From: Aequorivita soesokkakensis
GTDB taxonomy: Bacteria; Bacteroidota; Bacteroidia; Flavobacteriales; Flavobacteriaceae
NCBI RefSeq assembly: GCF_001641085.1
Contig: NZ_LXIE01000008.1
Coordinates: forward strand, 1-64,000
Direction of reading: 5' to 3'
DNA: 64,000 bases
This document shows, piece by piece, positions 25,068 through 34,238 of the stretch (positions within the stretch are counted from its first letter, which is position 1; the number at the start of each line of letters is the position of its first letter). Under the pieces are notes generated by a model that saw nothing but the letters and a program-made list of their open reading frames with translations, was not told where the DNA came from and did not search any database. Made by a program: the position numbers and the translations under genes.

Positions 25068-25799
25068 TTATGAATTCCAGATTTCCCAAGCTTTTTCTGC
25101 TTGTAATTCCAACATTTTCAGTCCGTTGGCTGTTTTTGCCCCTTGAATTTTCCCCTGTTTTAAAAATTCGGTTTCGGCAGGATTGTAAATCAAATCGAAT
25201 AAAAGATGGTTTTCTGTAATAAACGCATAAGGAATTGGGGGATATTCGTGGATATTTGGAAAGGTTCCCAAGGGCGTGCAATTAACAATTAATAAATGGT
25301 TTTCAATTAATGCTTGGTTTAAGGATTGGTAATTAATTGAATTTGAATTATCCTTTCGGCTAACAAACTTAAAATCGAAACCCAAATTTTCCAAAGCATA
25401 GGCTATTGCTTTTGAAGCGCCCCCAGAGCCTAAAATAAGCGCGGTTTTTTTCTTTAACGGAAAAAAATTTTCAATCGATTTTTGAAAACCGTAAAAATCT
25501 GTATTGAAACCTTTAAGTTTTCCGTTTTCAGAAATTTTGATGGTGTTTACGGCGCCAATTTTTTGGGCAGTTTCATCCAAATCATTTAGAAACCTAATTA
25601 CTTCTTCTTTGTAGGGAATAGTAACGTTTAACCCTTTTAAATTAGGGGTTTCGGAAATTATTTTTGGGAATTGTTCAATGGAAGGAATATCAAAATTTTC
25701 ATAGGAATGGAATAGGTTTTCCCTTTCAAATTTTTCGGAAAAATATGTTTTCGAAAAAGAGTAATCTATGTTTTTCCCTATCAACCCGAATTTAGACAC
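25068..25799 (-). CDS. aroE: Shikimate dehydrogenase
   Basis: AroE reduces 3-dehydroshikimate to shikimate with NADPH in the chorismate pathway. The substrate site has GKNIDYSFSKTYF and NVTIPYKEEVIRFL, with the catalytic Lys in IPYK, and the Rossmann site is LILGSGGASKAIAYAL (about residues 120-135). NCTPLG and the closing NGLKMLELQAEKAWEIW are typical. It is 243 residues, slightly shorter than E. coli AroE, as in other Bacteroidota. The GTG start overlaps the stop of the DUF368 gene by 8 bp, so the two are translationally coupled. Confidence 0.94.
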   Translation of the reverse strand: MSKFGLIGKNIDYSFSKTYFSEKFERENLFHSYENFDIPSIEQFPKIISETPNLKGLNVTIPYKEEVIRFLNDLDETAQKIGAVNTIKISENGKLKGFNTDFYGFQKSIENFFPLKKKTALILGSGGASKAIAYALENLGFDFKFVSRKDNSNSINYQSLNQALIENHLLIVNCTPLGTFPNIHEYPPIPYAFITENHLLFDLIYNPAETEFLKQGKIQGAKTANGLKMLELQAEKAWEIWNS

Positions 25800-26814
25800 G
25801 TTGTTTCTTTTTAAAATTATCGTACCAATCCAAGCTCAAAACGATAAAGATGCCAACAATAATAAACACAATGGCTAACGTGGTTTCCATCCCAAACTCT
25901 GAAGGAAAAAAACGATTATAGCCTGTAATAATTTCCCTGCCATTGGCATCAAAACGGATTTGGCCCAATGCGTCAAGGGAATATTTTTTTTCTTTCCAAG
26001 GCCAAACCACACCCAATGAACCTGCAATAAACCCAATGATTACTGCATAAGTTGCCTTTTTAAAACGCTTTAAAACATACGCCAAAAGATGCGAAAGCGA
26101 AACAAGACCAACCAAAGAACCCAAAGAAAAAACGGCCAAGACTTTTAAAAGTTCTATGCGTTCGGGGTCATGAATCCAACTGAAATCCCACTGAAAAATA
26201 TTTGCAAACGTATCAAAAAGTGCGTTTACCGAATCTACCAAAAGCAAAACATAATTGCCAAAAAGTATCAATATGAAAGAGCCCGAAAGCCCGGGCAGCG
26301 TCATTCCCGAAACGCTTATAATTCCGCAGAAAAACACAAAAAAGAGATTGCTGTTTTCCTTCGCGGGTTCCAAAAAACTAATGGCCACACCTGCAATTAT
26401 TCCGCAAAGAAGATAGGCAACATATTTTCGGTTCCAATCGCCGAAATCTTTTGCTATAAAGTAAATGGAGCCGATTATCATTCCGAAAAAGGCACTCCAA
26501 ACGTAGAGTTCATAATGTACAATCAGATAATCCAGCAATTTTGAAATGCTAAAATAACTGATTACCATTCCCAAAATCAACAAACTGAGGAATTGACCAT
26601 TGGTATAACGGTACAAACTTTTATAGCGTCTGCCAATGAGTAGTTTAAAAGCTTTCCTATTTATTTTTTGAAGTGAATAAATAAACTCTTCATAAAATCC
26701 TGCAACAAAAGCCACAACTCCGCCTGAAACTCCGGGAACCTTATTGGCTGCGCCCATTCCAAGACCTTTCAGAACGAGCCAAAGTTTATCGGAAAAGGAG
26801 CGGTTTTCGTACAC
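25792..26814 (-). CDS. DUF368 membrane protein, PopT-type polyprenyl-phosphate transporter homologue
   Basis: DUF368 proteins (PopT) have been shown in other bacteria to recycle undecaprenyl phosphate across the inner membrane. This one has about eight to nine helices and two family motifs placed as an inverted repeat: NKVPGVSGGVVAFVAGFYEE near the N-terminus (about residues 22-41) and MTLPGLSGSFILILFGNY in the second half. It is 340 residues with a GTG start. It lies directly downstream of a second DUF368 gene, and its stop overlaps aroE. The two may differ in substrate or partner. Confidence 0.86.
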   Translation of the reverse strand: MYENRSFSDKLWLVLKGLGMGAANKVPGVSGGVVAFVAGFYEEFIYSLQKINRKAFKLLIGRRYKSLYRYTNGQFLSLLILGMVISYFSISKLLDYLIVHYELYVWSAFFGMIIGSIYFIAKDFGDWNRKYVAYLLCGIIAGVAISFLEPAKENSNLFFVFFCGIISVSGMTLPGLSGSFILILFGNYVLLLVDSVNALFDTFANIFQWDFSWIHDPERIELLKVLAVFSLGSLVGLVSLSHLLAYVLKRFKKATYAVIIGFIAGSLGVVWPWKEKKYSLDALGQIRFDANGREIITGYNRFFPSEFGMETTLAIVFIIVGIFIVLSLDWYDNFKKKQRV

Positions 26815-26851
26815 TGTTAATTCAGGATTTAAAATTCAAGATTATTCGCTT

Positions 26852-27829
26852 TTATGTGTTTGGGGTTTTCTTCTTCACTGCAATCATTTCCAACAAGAAA
26901 ATTGTTAAAAAACCAATGATGGCAAATATTATGGCATATAAAATTTGTGGATTTCCATCGTAATTTTGTGGAAGAATACTTCTTTCAATAAACGGGATTT
27001 GTTCCCCAGCGTGGTTCATTCTATACTGCAAAACCTCTTTCCATGGCCATATTTTGTTGAGGGCACCAATCATAAAACCCGTAAGTACAGCAAGTGTTAA
27101 ATTTTTATGATGCTTAAACATCCAGTTCAAGACTCGCGAAAACATTTTTAAACCTAAAACTGCACCGATTCCAAAAATTAAAAGCTTGCCTAGTGCGCTT
27201 AAAAACAACGAGCTGTTTAAAGTGGTAATTCCTTCACCCAATTGGGTTACAATGCCAATAACAGCAGTGTAAGCACCCAAAAGTAAAAGAATGAATGCAC
27301 CTGAAATTCCCGGAAGTATCATCGCGATTATAGCGATAAAACCAGCTAGAAAAAGAAACCAAGTACTTTCCGGAGACCCGATGGGGTCTGCAATTGTGAT
27401 TAAGTAAGAAAGCAGGGAAGCGATAATTAATGCGACAATTACACCCAACCTCCAATTAGTTATTTGTTTGCCAACATACACAATACTGGCGATTACCAAC
27501 CCAAAGAAAAAGGACCAAACCATTATGGGATAGACTTCCAAAAGCCAGGTTATAAGTTTTGCAAGCGAGATGATACTTATAAAAACCCCTGAAAAAAGCG
27601 CCAGTAAAAAAGAAAGATTATAATGTTTCCAAGCTTTTGAAAAACCTTCCTTCTTCCAGATTTTGAAGAAGCCTAGATCAATGTTGTGAATGGTTTCAAT
27701 AAGCTCTTCGTAAATTCCAGAGATGAAGGCAATTGTTCCGCCTGAAACTCCGGGCACAACATCCGCAGCACCCATTGCAAGTCCTTTTGCGGTTACTATT
27801 AAATATTGGAGAAAATTTCTTTGAGGCAT
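26852..27829 (-). CDS. DUF368 membrane protein, PopT-type polyprenyl-phosphate transporter homologue
   Basis: The second DUF368 protein, with 325 residues and about nine helices. It has the same two motifs as its neighbour, ADVVPGVSGGTIAFISGIYE (about residues 20-39) and MILPGISGAFILLLLGAY. The C-termini of both paralogues contain a similar KIWPWKE / VVWPWKE loop, so they arose by tandem duplication and then diverged. It is the likely first gene of a DUF368-DUF368-aroE run, 35 bp after the TPR gene. Such carriers feed the lipid needed for peptidoglycan and glycan synthesis. Confidence 0.87.
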   Translation of the reverse strand: MPQRNFLQYLIVTAKGLAMGAADVVPGVSGGTIAFISGIYEELIETIHNIDLGFFKIWKKEGFSKAWKHYNLSFLLALFSGVFISIISLAKLITWLLEVYPIMVWSFFFGLVIASIVYVGKQITNWRLGVIVALIIASLLSYLITIADPIGSPESTWFLFLAGFIAIIAMILPGISGAFILLLLGAYTAVIGIVTQLGEGITTLNSSLFLSALGKLLIFGIGAVLGLKMFSRVLNWMFKHHKNLTLAVLTGFMIGALNKIWPWKEVLQYRMNHAGEQIPFIERSILPQNYDGNPQILYAIIFAIIGFLTIFLLEMIAVKKKTPNT

Positions 27830-27864
27830 AGATTTAATTTGCTAAAACCCCAAAAATACAGAAA

Positions 27865-29265
27865 TTAAAGCGAAGGATTTTTGTGCTGCCCTATTATTTC
27901 CTTTACGTTTTTCATTTCAAAAACTAAAGGGAAGAGTTCCTCGATTATCATAACATATTCTGGCTCAGATTTTAAGGCATTTTTTAAATGGAAAGCCCCT
28001 TTGTCAGTTTCACTCAAAGTATAATATAGTCCAGATAGACGATACTCAACTTCAGCGTTTTCTGGGTAAAATTCCAATGCTTGGTTAAAATTGTTTACGG
28101 CAGCTTCATATTCGCCTAAATTGATAAGAATATCACCCCGTGTTAGCCAAGATTCCATTTCATAATTGCCCAATTCCAAGGCTTTTCTGTAGCCAACTTC
28201 AGCTTCCTCAAAAAGATTTAACCGGTTGTTTATTTTCGCATATCGTTTCCAATAAAGCACGTTTTCGCTGTCAATATTTATTGCTTTTTCTATATAATAA
28301 AGCGCTTTTTGAAATTGTTTGCTTTTATAATAAAAATCGGTAATAGCTATCCAGCCTTTGTCCAGCAGGGAATCTTCTTCTACACATTTTGTAAAAAATT
28401 GTATAGCCATTTCAGCATTTCCAAGTTTTTCATAACATTTTCCGATGCGCAACAATGCATAGGAAGTTGGATCGTCCAAGCCTAAAGTGATGGAGTAGCT
28501 TTCAATAGCTTCTTCATATTTTTTCATTTTTTCCAGCACCTTTCCTTTTTCAAGGTATGCGCCAATAAAACTATCATCACTAATTATTGCGAAATCAAAT
28601 GCCGCAAGGGCTTTTTTGTAATCTTTAAGCTCGTAATATTGCTTGCCCACTTGATGCCAAGCTACTTCGCAATAAGGATTTTTGTTTAGAAAATCATTCA
28701 AATAATCTATTGCCGCTTCATATTCGTCAAGATATTCGAAGCAGTAAATAATGTTGTAAAGCGCGGAATAATCCTCTTCATCTTCTTCCAAACACTTCAT
28801 AAAATAGTATTTGGCATTTTCGTAATCTTCTATAAAAAGATACTCCATTCCCAATAATGACAGTACGTCTGCTTCATCATCGGTTATTTCCAGAGCTTGC
28901 TCCAAAAGCGTGATGGCTTCTTTGTGTTTATCGCGACGCGAAAAAATGTTTGCTTTTTGAATGTAGATTTCCTCGTTGCTCTGTTCCAATTGGTAGAGTT
29001 CGTCCAAGAGTTCATCGGCGATGTCCAATTGGTTTTCAAAAATGTACATTTCTATTTGGAAAAGCTTCAAATTTGTGGAAGACGGATGTTGCTCAAGACC
29101 TAACTTTGTAGCCTTTTTGGCCAGTGCAATTTTTCCGTTTTCAAGATAGTGGTGAACTATCTCTTCAAATTCCTCTGAGTCGAAAAAAAGAACGCTGTTG
29201 GTTTTCAGCATAGATTCGAATCTTTCCAGCGAGAAGTTGTTATGCTCGTTTGAACTTAATTGCAT
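27865..29265 (-). CDS. Tetratricopeptide repeat protein
   Basis: A chain of about ten TPR units runs through almost the whole protein, with the usual W/L-G-Y-A-P spacing (for example SLLGMEYLFIEDYENAKYYF, and LEKMKKYEEAIESYSITLGL). There is no signal peptide or membrane helix, so it is probably a cytosolic scaffold. The N-terminal 30 residues are not repeat-like. The ATG at 29265 is preferred to a GTG two codons earlier. A partner cannot be named. It lies upstream of the DUF368 pair in the same direction. Confidence 0.88.
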   Translation of the reverse strand: MQLSSNEHNNFSLERFESMLKTNSVLFFDSEEFEEIVHHYLENGKIALAKKATKLGLEQHPSSTNLKLFQIEMYIFENQLDIADELLDELYQLEQSNEEIYIQKANIFSRRDKHKEAITLLEQALEITDDEADVLSLLGMEYLFIEDYENAKYYFMKCLEEDEEDYSALYNIIYCFEYLDEYEAAIDYLNDFLNKNPYCEVAWHQVGKQYYELKDYKKALAAFDFAIISDDSFIGAYLEKGKVLEKMKKYEEAIESYSITLGLDDPTSYALLRIGKCYEKLGNAEMAIQFFTKCVEEDSLLDKGWIAITDFYYKSKQFQKALYYIEKAINIDSENVLYWKRYAKINNRLNLFEEAEVGYRKALELGNYEMESWLTRGDILINLGEYEAAVNNFNQALEFYPENAEVEYRLSGLYYTLSETDKGAFHLKNALKSEPEYVMIIEELFPLVFEMKNVKEIIGQHKNPSL

Positions 29266-29411
29266 ACGCACGGTTTAACGGTTTCTTCTATTTTAAAGAT
29301 AATAATGTATAAATAAGTTCAATAGTTATGCCGTCTTTGTTGTTAACGGACTTATCAACAGAAAGGTAGCGCTTAAATTCCTATTAATAAAGGGGTTGCG
29401 CGAAATTGACC
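29266..29411. other. Intergenic region without recognised features
   Basis: The 146-bp gap between the TPR gene and the aminotransferase gene shows no hairpin terminator, no exact TAnnTTTG box and no tRNA. A single TTATCAACA sequence resembles a DnaA box but is isolated. Confidence 0.5.
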
Positions 29412-30590
29412 TCATTTGACTCTATTTAACACGATTTGAAGCAATTTGCATCCTTCTGCAATTTCGTCATTGCTGATTGTTAGTGGTGGTGTAATGCGGA
29501 GTGCACGCCCTTCAAAAAGTAGCCAAAAAAGTATCAAGCCTTCCTCTTTGCAAGCGAGGATAACTTGAGAAGCGATTTCAGGAGTTTCCAGCATTGCTGC
29601 GAGCATCAAACCTCTTCCGCGTACTTCCTTTATTAACGGATGTTTTAAAAGATTTCTGAAAAGTTTTTCCTTTTCCAGCGTTTGCTGAATAATGTCAGTC
29701 TCCGTCAATTCCTGAAGTGTTGCCAAAGCGGCAGCCGCAATCACGGGATTTCCGCCAAAAGTGGTAATATGTCCAAGTTTTGGATTGTCCTGTAACAGGG
29801 CCATAACTTCGTGTGAAGCTGTAAAAGCACCAATCGGCAAACCGCCGCCCATTCCTTTTCCCATTACCAAAATATCTGGTACAATTCCGAAATGTTCAAA
29901 GGCGAAGAGTTTTCCGGTGCGTCCAAAACCGGGTTGTATTTCGTCCAAAATCAGAAGTGTTCCAGTTTCATCGCAGCGCTGGCGCACTTTTTTTAAATAA
30001 TCATTTTCCGGCTGGATAAAGCCAGCGCCTCCTTGAATAGTTTCCAAAATAATGGCCGCTGTTTCCGAAGTTATTTTTTGAAGATCTTGCTCATTATTGA
30101 AATCTACAGGGAAACAATCCGGTACCAAAGGTTTGAAAGCATTTTTACGCTCCTCAAAGCCCATCACGCTCATAGAGCCCATAGTATTGCCGTGATAAGC
30201 ATTATTTGCATAAAGAATCTGCGTTCTTCCCGTTGCGCGACGAGCTAGTTTTAATGAACCTTCAATGGCTTCGGTACCACTGTTTACCAAATAAGTGGTG
30301 TTTAAATTTTTTGGAAGATTTTCTGAAAGCAACTTTGCCAATTCCACGGCAGGCTCCTGAATATATTCGCCATAAACCATTACGTGCAAATATTTATCAA
30401 CCTGATTTTTAATAGCTGAAACAACTCGCGGATGGCAATGGCCAAGCGTACAAGCCGAAACACCAGCTACAAAATCCAGATGCTTTTTGCCCGATGTGTC
30501 ATAAATATAACTTCCTTCGGCGTGCGAAATTTCTAACGCCAAAGGGTGAGGGGTGGTTTGCGCTTGGTATTTGTAGAAATCGTTTTTCAT
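29412..30590 (-). CDS. Class III PLP-dependent aminotransferase (acetylornithine/aspartate aminotransferase family)
   Basis: A fold-type I class III aminotransferase. The family signature LILDEIQPGFGRTGKLFAFE (about residues 215-234), with the cofactor Asp in DEIQ, is followed by VMGKGMGGGLPIGAF with the PLP-binding Lys. The phosphate-binding region is LVNSGTEAIEGSLKLARRAT. At 392 residues it matches acetylornithine/4-aminobutyrate-type enzymes. Closest in style to Bacteroidota aspartate aminotransferase family proteins; the substrate is not certain. It is separated from ostA by a GCGCAGTCGA inverted repeat. Confidence 0.86.
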   Translation of the reverse strand: MKNDFYKYQAQTTPHPLALEISHAEGSYIYDTSGKKHLDFVAGVSACTLGHCHPRVVSAIKNQVDKYLHVMVYGEYIQEPAVELAKLLSENLPKNLNTTYLVNSGTEAIEGSLKLARRATGRTQILYANNAYHGNTMGSMSVMGFEERKNAFKPLVPDCFPVDFNNEQDLQKITSETAAIILETIQGGAGFIQPENDYLKKVRQRCDETGTLLILDEIQPGFGRTGKLFAFEHFGIVPDILVMGKGMGGGLPIGAFTASHEVMALLQDNPKLGHITTFGGNPVIAAAALATLQELTETDIIQQTLEKEKLFRNLLKHPLIKEVRGRGLMLAAMLETPEIASQVILACKEEGLILFWLLFEGRALRITPPLTISNDEIAEGCKLLQIVLNRVK

Positions 30591-30600
30591 TTAGTTCGCT

Positions 30601-30658
30601 GTCAGGTTGAGCGCAGTCGAAACCTCAATGAAGTTCTCGACTGCGCTCGAACGGACAC
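30601..30658. repeat. GCGCAGTCGA inverted-repeat element, copy 2
   Basis: Arms GTCAGGTTGAGCGCAGTCGA (from 30601) and CGACTGCGCTCGAACGGACA (to 30657) form a near-perfect inverted repeat with a short loop. It lies just after the ostA stop (30661) and before the aminotransferase start, where it could end or attenuate the transcript. It is closely related to the element at 13025-13098. Confidence 0.7.
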
Positions 30659-30660
30659 TA

Positions 30661-32433
30661 TTAATTATTGTTTGGAAGGGAATCATTTTGTTTCTGCTGA
30701 ATTGAATCCCGTTTCGCTTCGCTTTCCAAAGTTTCGGGTTGGGGGTCGTCGGGCCTATTTTGCAGATCTTTCGGACTTAATTTTGATTCTTCGGGCAGTT
30801 CAATTTCATCTTCGGGAATATCCTCAAAAAATTGTCCTTCGTCTTTTGGAAGTGGTATTCCGGTTATTTTTGGAAGCACGGGGGCGGGTTTCCCTTTAAA
30901 TAAATCTTCCACTGAATACAATCGTTCCTCGCCCCGCCATTGAAAACCGGGAAGAATCCTCGCGTTTTCCGGAAACATTGATGGCGGATAGAGTTTTCCT
31001 TCGGCCTTTTTAATAAAACGGATTCCTGTGATTTGCTGTTCTTCCAAATACATTTGGATGGAACTGGAGCGGGTATTATTTATACCAATTAATTCGTCAT
31101 TATCATTTCGAGGATAATAAATTACCTGTGCATTTTTATTGATGTTTACAGTGTCCAATTCATTGTTTGTGAAGAGTCCAATGAGCCGTTCGCCCTTTAC
31201 TTGGTTATATCCAAAACTATCTTTTTGCACCAAAAAAGCATTATTGAAAACTTTGAGGGTGTCAAGTTTATCGGTAATCGTGTCTGAAAGAATGTGGATT
31301 GTATCACCGATCATTTGGTTTTCACCGCTCCAAAGCACGGGGTTTCGAAGTAATTTCGTAATTCCGCGTTTTTCATTCACATAAATGGAATCACATTTTC
31401 CACTGGTGGGATCGTCACCAACTTTTCCCGGTTTAAAAAGCCTCGCTTTGTAAAAACCTTTCATAATTCTATGTTCCGGCTTTCCAGTAATTTGCAGCGT
31501 ATCTGCGTGAACATAAATGGAATCATTATCCCGAACGGTAATCGCAACAGCCCGTTTTGTAATAAATACCGAATCTTTTTCCCTAAAAACTTCGGCATAA
31601 TGGCCCCGAACTACACTTTTATTAATTGTGTCCAAAACCCTAATATTGTTGGTGGCGGAAGCAAAACTTTTGTTTCGGTCAAAATAAATACTATCGCCGT
31701 AAAGGGTTCTGTTTTCGTAATCTATTTTTGAGTTTTTCACAAAATAGCCCGTGTCGCCGCGAGTGTCATAATAACCCCGTTCGCAATAAACAGTGCTGGT
31801 TTCGCTTACAATTGTGGAAGGGCCGTAAAGATAGGCCGCCCCCGTTTCCGAATAAAAATCGAGTTGGTTGCTGTTTACAACATATTTTGGGTTAACGATT
31901 TTTACATTTTGAAGAAACTGATATTTTTTCGTTTCCGCAAAATATCGCCCGGAACGGCTGGTCAAAACGCTCGCCGTGTCACGAACGGTTCCGCCAGTCC
32001 TGTAATAGGCTTGCTGTTTTATTCTGTCGAAATAAAGTGTATCCGTTGTAAGGGTTGTTTTTGGCTCGGTTAAAACCACATCGCCGCTGGCAAAGGCAAA
32101 CTGCGTGTTTCCGTTGTATTCGGCATATTTGCTGTCCATTGAAACAGTGTCGCCCTGCATAATCCTTACTTTTCCGTAGGCTTTTACAAAGTTGCTTTTC
32201 AAATAAACAAAAGCTTGATCGCACCACATTTCAATGCCTTCATGGACAATATAAACCTGTCCGGTTTCGTCTTTGGTATAAATGGCAGCGTCTGGGAACT
32301 CGGGTCGCAATTCAAGATAACCCGATTGTATATCGACTTTTTGTTTTTCCTGTGCGGAAACATTTATTCCGAAGAAAAGAAAAACGCAAACAACTATGAA
32401 AGATGATATTTTCAAAAAAGATTTATTTATCAT
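30661..32433 (-). CDS. OstA-like lipopolysaccharide transport protein (LptA/LptD N-terminal domain family)
   Basis: The protein begins with a signal peptide (FIVVCVFLFFGINVSAQ) and then has repeated short beta-strands of the OstA/LptA type (for example DKVRIMQGDTV-like and FDRIKQQAYYR segments), which form the periplasmic bridge that carries lipopolysaccharide to the outer membrane. It is far longer (590 residues) than E. coli LptA and lacks the LptD barrel, as is common in Bacteroidota. The C-terminal 90 residues are Pro/Glu-rich and probably unstructured. The ATG at 32433 is preferred to an upstream TTG. It follows purA by about 30 bp, probably in the fur-purA transcript. Confidence 0.84.
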   Translation of the reverse strand: MINKSFLKISSFIVVCVFLFFGINVSAQEKQKVDIQSGYLELRPEFPDAAIYTKDETGQVYIVHEGIEMWCDQAFVYLKSNFVKAYGKVRIMQGDTVSMDSKYAEYNGNTQFAFASGDVVLTEPKTTLTTDTLYFDRIKQQAYYRTGGTVRDTASVLTSRSGRYFAETKKYQFLQNVKIVNPKYVVNSNQLDFYSETGAAYLYGPSTIVSETSTVYCERGYYDTRGDTGYFVKNSKIDYENRTLYGDSIYFDRNKSFASATNNIRVLDTINKSVVRGHYAEVFREKDSVFITKRAVAITVRDNDSIYVHADTLQITGKPEHRIMKGFYKARLFKPGKVGDDPTSGKCDSIYVNEKRGITKLLRNPVLWSGENQMIGDTIHILSDTITDKLDTLKVFNNAFLVQKDSFGYNQVKGERLIGLFTNNELDTVNINKNAQVIYYPRNDNDELIGINNTRSSSIQMYLEEQQITGIRFIKKAEGKLYPPSMFPENARILPGFQWRGEERLYSVEDLFKGKPAPVLPKITGIPLPKDEGQFFEDIPEDEIELPEESKLSPKDLQNRPDDPQPETLESEAKRDSIQQKQNDSLPNNN

Positions 32434-32462
32434 TAGCAACGAAAATATCAACAAAAAATTGA

Positions 32463-33734
32463 TTACCGATGAATAGTCTGCTTTCTGTCTGGCCCTACGG
32501 AAACGATTTTGATTGGCACTTCCAATTCTTTTTCAAGAAAATCGATATAGTCATTCAAAGCCTGTGGCAATTGGGAAGCTTCGCTCATTTTGGTTAAATC
32601 TGCCTTCCAGCCTTTCATTTCTGTAAAGATTGGCGTTACGTTTTCGGCTTCAATATTATACGGTAAATGGTGAATTGTTTCGCCTTTGTAATTATATGCA
32701 GTACAAACCTTTAATTTTTCAAAACCACTTAAAACATCAGCCTTCATCATTATTAGTTGGGTAACTCCGTTCACTTGAACAGCATATTTTAATGCAACCA
32801 AATCCAACCAACCACAACGACGTGGGCGGCCTGTTACGGCTCCAAATTCGTTTCCAACTTTCGCCATTTTTTCACCGTCCTCGTCAAAAAGTTCAGTGGG
32901 GAAGGGGCCACTTCCAACACGGGTTGTATATGCTTTAAAAATTCCGAAGACATCTTTTACCTTGTTCGGCGGCACACCCAAACCTGTGCAAGCTCCCGCT
33001 GCAGTTGTGTTTGAGGATGTTACAAAAGGATAAGTCCCGAAATCAATATCTAACAATGAACCCTGTGCACCTTCAGCCAAAATAGTTTTTCCATCTTTCT
33101 GTGCTTGGTGCAAATATTCCTCGCTATCAATAAAAGTAAGGGTTTTCAATGCCTCAACAGCTGCAAAAAATTCTGCTTCTAAATCTGCCAAATCATATTG
33201 AACATCCACATTATAAAAAGCTATCATCGCCTCGTGTTTGTCAGCCAAAGCGCGGTATTTATCCTGCCAATTTTCCAACTCCAAATCGCCAATACGAATT
33301 CCGTTTCTACCGGTTTTGTCCATATAAGTTGGACCAATTCCTTTTAAAGTAGAACCGATTTTTGCCTTTCCTTTTGAAGCTTCCGAAGCCGCGTCAAGCA
33401 AACGGTGCGTTGGCAAAATAACGTGTGCTTTTCTTGAAACGATTAGGTTTTTCTTAAAATCTATATTGAATTTTTCCAGCGCTTCCAATTCTTTCACAAA
33501 AACTACTGGGTCAATAACAACGCCGTTTCCGATAATGTTCACGGAATTTTTGTGAAAAATTCCAGAGGGAATTGTTCTTAAAACGTGTTTTATTCCGTCA
33601 AATTCCAAGGTGTGGCCTGCATTTGGACCGCCTTGAAAACGCGCGATTATGTCATAGTTCTTTGTGAGTACGTCAACAATTTTTCCTTTGCCTTCGTCGC
33701 CCCATTGTAATCCAAGTAGTAAGTCTACTGCCAT
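32463..33734 (-). CDS. purA: Adenylosuccinate synthase
   Basis: PurA condenses IMP and aspartate with GTP in AMP synthesis. The N-terminal P-loop LGLQWGDEGKGKIVD (residues 6-20), including the catalytic Asp and Lys, is followed by the switch FQGGPNAGHTLEF and GIGPTYMDKTGRNGIRIGDL. The Asp-binding and GTP segments TTRVGSGPFPTEL and VTGRPRRCGWLDL are present. At 423 residues the length is normal. It is 6 bp after the fur-family gene, so the regulator and purA are co-transcribed. The reason for this pairing is not evident. Confidence 0.97.
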   Translation of the reverse strand: MAVDLLLGLQWGDEGKGKIVDVLTKNYDIIARFQGGPNAGHTLEFDGIKHVLRTIPSGIFHKNSVNIIGNGVVIDPVVFVKELEALEKFNIDFKKNLIVSRKAHVILPTHRLLDAASEASKGKAKIGSTLKGIGPTYMDKTGRNGIRIGDLELENWQDKYRALADKHEAMIAFYNVDVQYDLADLEAEFFAAVEALKTLTFIDSEEYLHQAQKDGKTILAEGAQGSLLDIDFGTYPFVTSSNTTAAGACTGLGVPPNKVKDVFGIFKAYTTRVGSGPFPTELFDEDGEKMAKVGNEFGAVTGRPRRCGWLDLVALKYAVQVNGVTQLIMMKADVLSGFEKLKVCTAYNYKGETIHHLPYNIEAENVTPIFTEMKGWKADLTKMSEASQLPQALNDYIDFLEKELEVPIKIVSVGPDRKQTIHR

Positions 33735-33740
33735 AATATT

Positions 33741-34211
33741 TTAAGAATTGTCCGCCTTAACGTTTTTGGCGGATTTTTTATTTCCGTAGAAATAAAGTGA
33801 ATGGTTGGTTATTTCAATATCGAAAACTTCTTCGATGGTTTTTTTGATGCTTTGTATTCGGGGGTCGCAAAACTCAATCACTTCTCCGTTGGAAAGGATT
33901 ACGTGATCGTGGTTGCGGTCAAAATATGATTTTTCGTAATGTGCTTGGTTTTGCCCAAACTGGTGTTTGCGCACCAAACCACATTCCAAAAGCAATTCAA
34001 TAGTGTTGTAAAGCGTGGCACGGCTAACGCGATAGTTTTTATTCTTCATATTTATATACAACGATTCAATATCGAAATGGTCGTCGTGATCATAAATTTC
34101 CTGAAGAATGGCATAGCGTTCCGGCGTTTTACGGTGTCCTTTTTCCTCAAGAAAACCCGTGAAAACGTTCTTTACAATTGCCTGATTGTTTATATCTGTT
34201 TTTGAACTCAT
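33741..34211 (-). CDS. Fur-family transcriptional regulator
   Basis: A ferric-uptake-regulator family protein. The DNA-binding helix region is [20 protein letters not shown], then [20 protein letters not shown]. The dimerisation and metal region has the [15 protein letters not shown] segment, with a single Cys instead of the usual CxxC pairs. That gap makes the structural zinc site of Fur or PerR doubtful, so the metal partner is open. I use the ATG at 34211. It heads the fur-purA-ostA run. Its regulon cannot be read from the window. Confidence 0.88.
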   Translation of the reverse strand: MSSKTDINNQAIVKNVFTGFLEEKGHRKTPERYAILQEIYDHDDHFDIESLYINMKNKNYRVSRATLYNTIELLLECGLVRKHQFGQNQAHYEKSYFDRNHDHVILSNGEVIEFCDPRIQSIKKTIEEVFDIEITNHSLYFYGNKKSAKNVKADNS

Positions 34212-34222
34212 AATTAAGGTTG

Positions 34223-34230
34223 CAAAGTTA
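34223..34230 (-). promoter_or_regulatory. -7 box TAACTTTG of the fur-purA-ostA run
   Basis: An exact TAnnTTTG match on the minus strand, 12 bp upstream of the Fur-family ATG, in the 27-bp gap after the RelA/SpoT gene. The nearest TTG upstream is 28 bases away. The leader would be about 5-8 nt. Confidence 0.4.
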
Positions 34231-34238
34231 CTCAAATT

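Noticed and set aside
29340-29400. A DnaA box (TTATCAACA) as part of a replication origin
   Set aside because: A single imperfect box in a 146-bp gap, with no cluster, no dnaA or dnaN and no AT-rich unwinding region of the usual kind.
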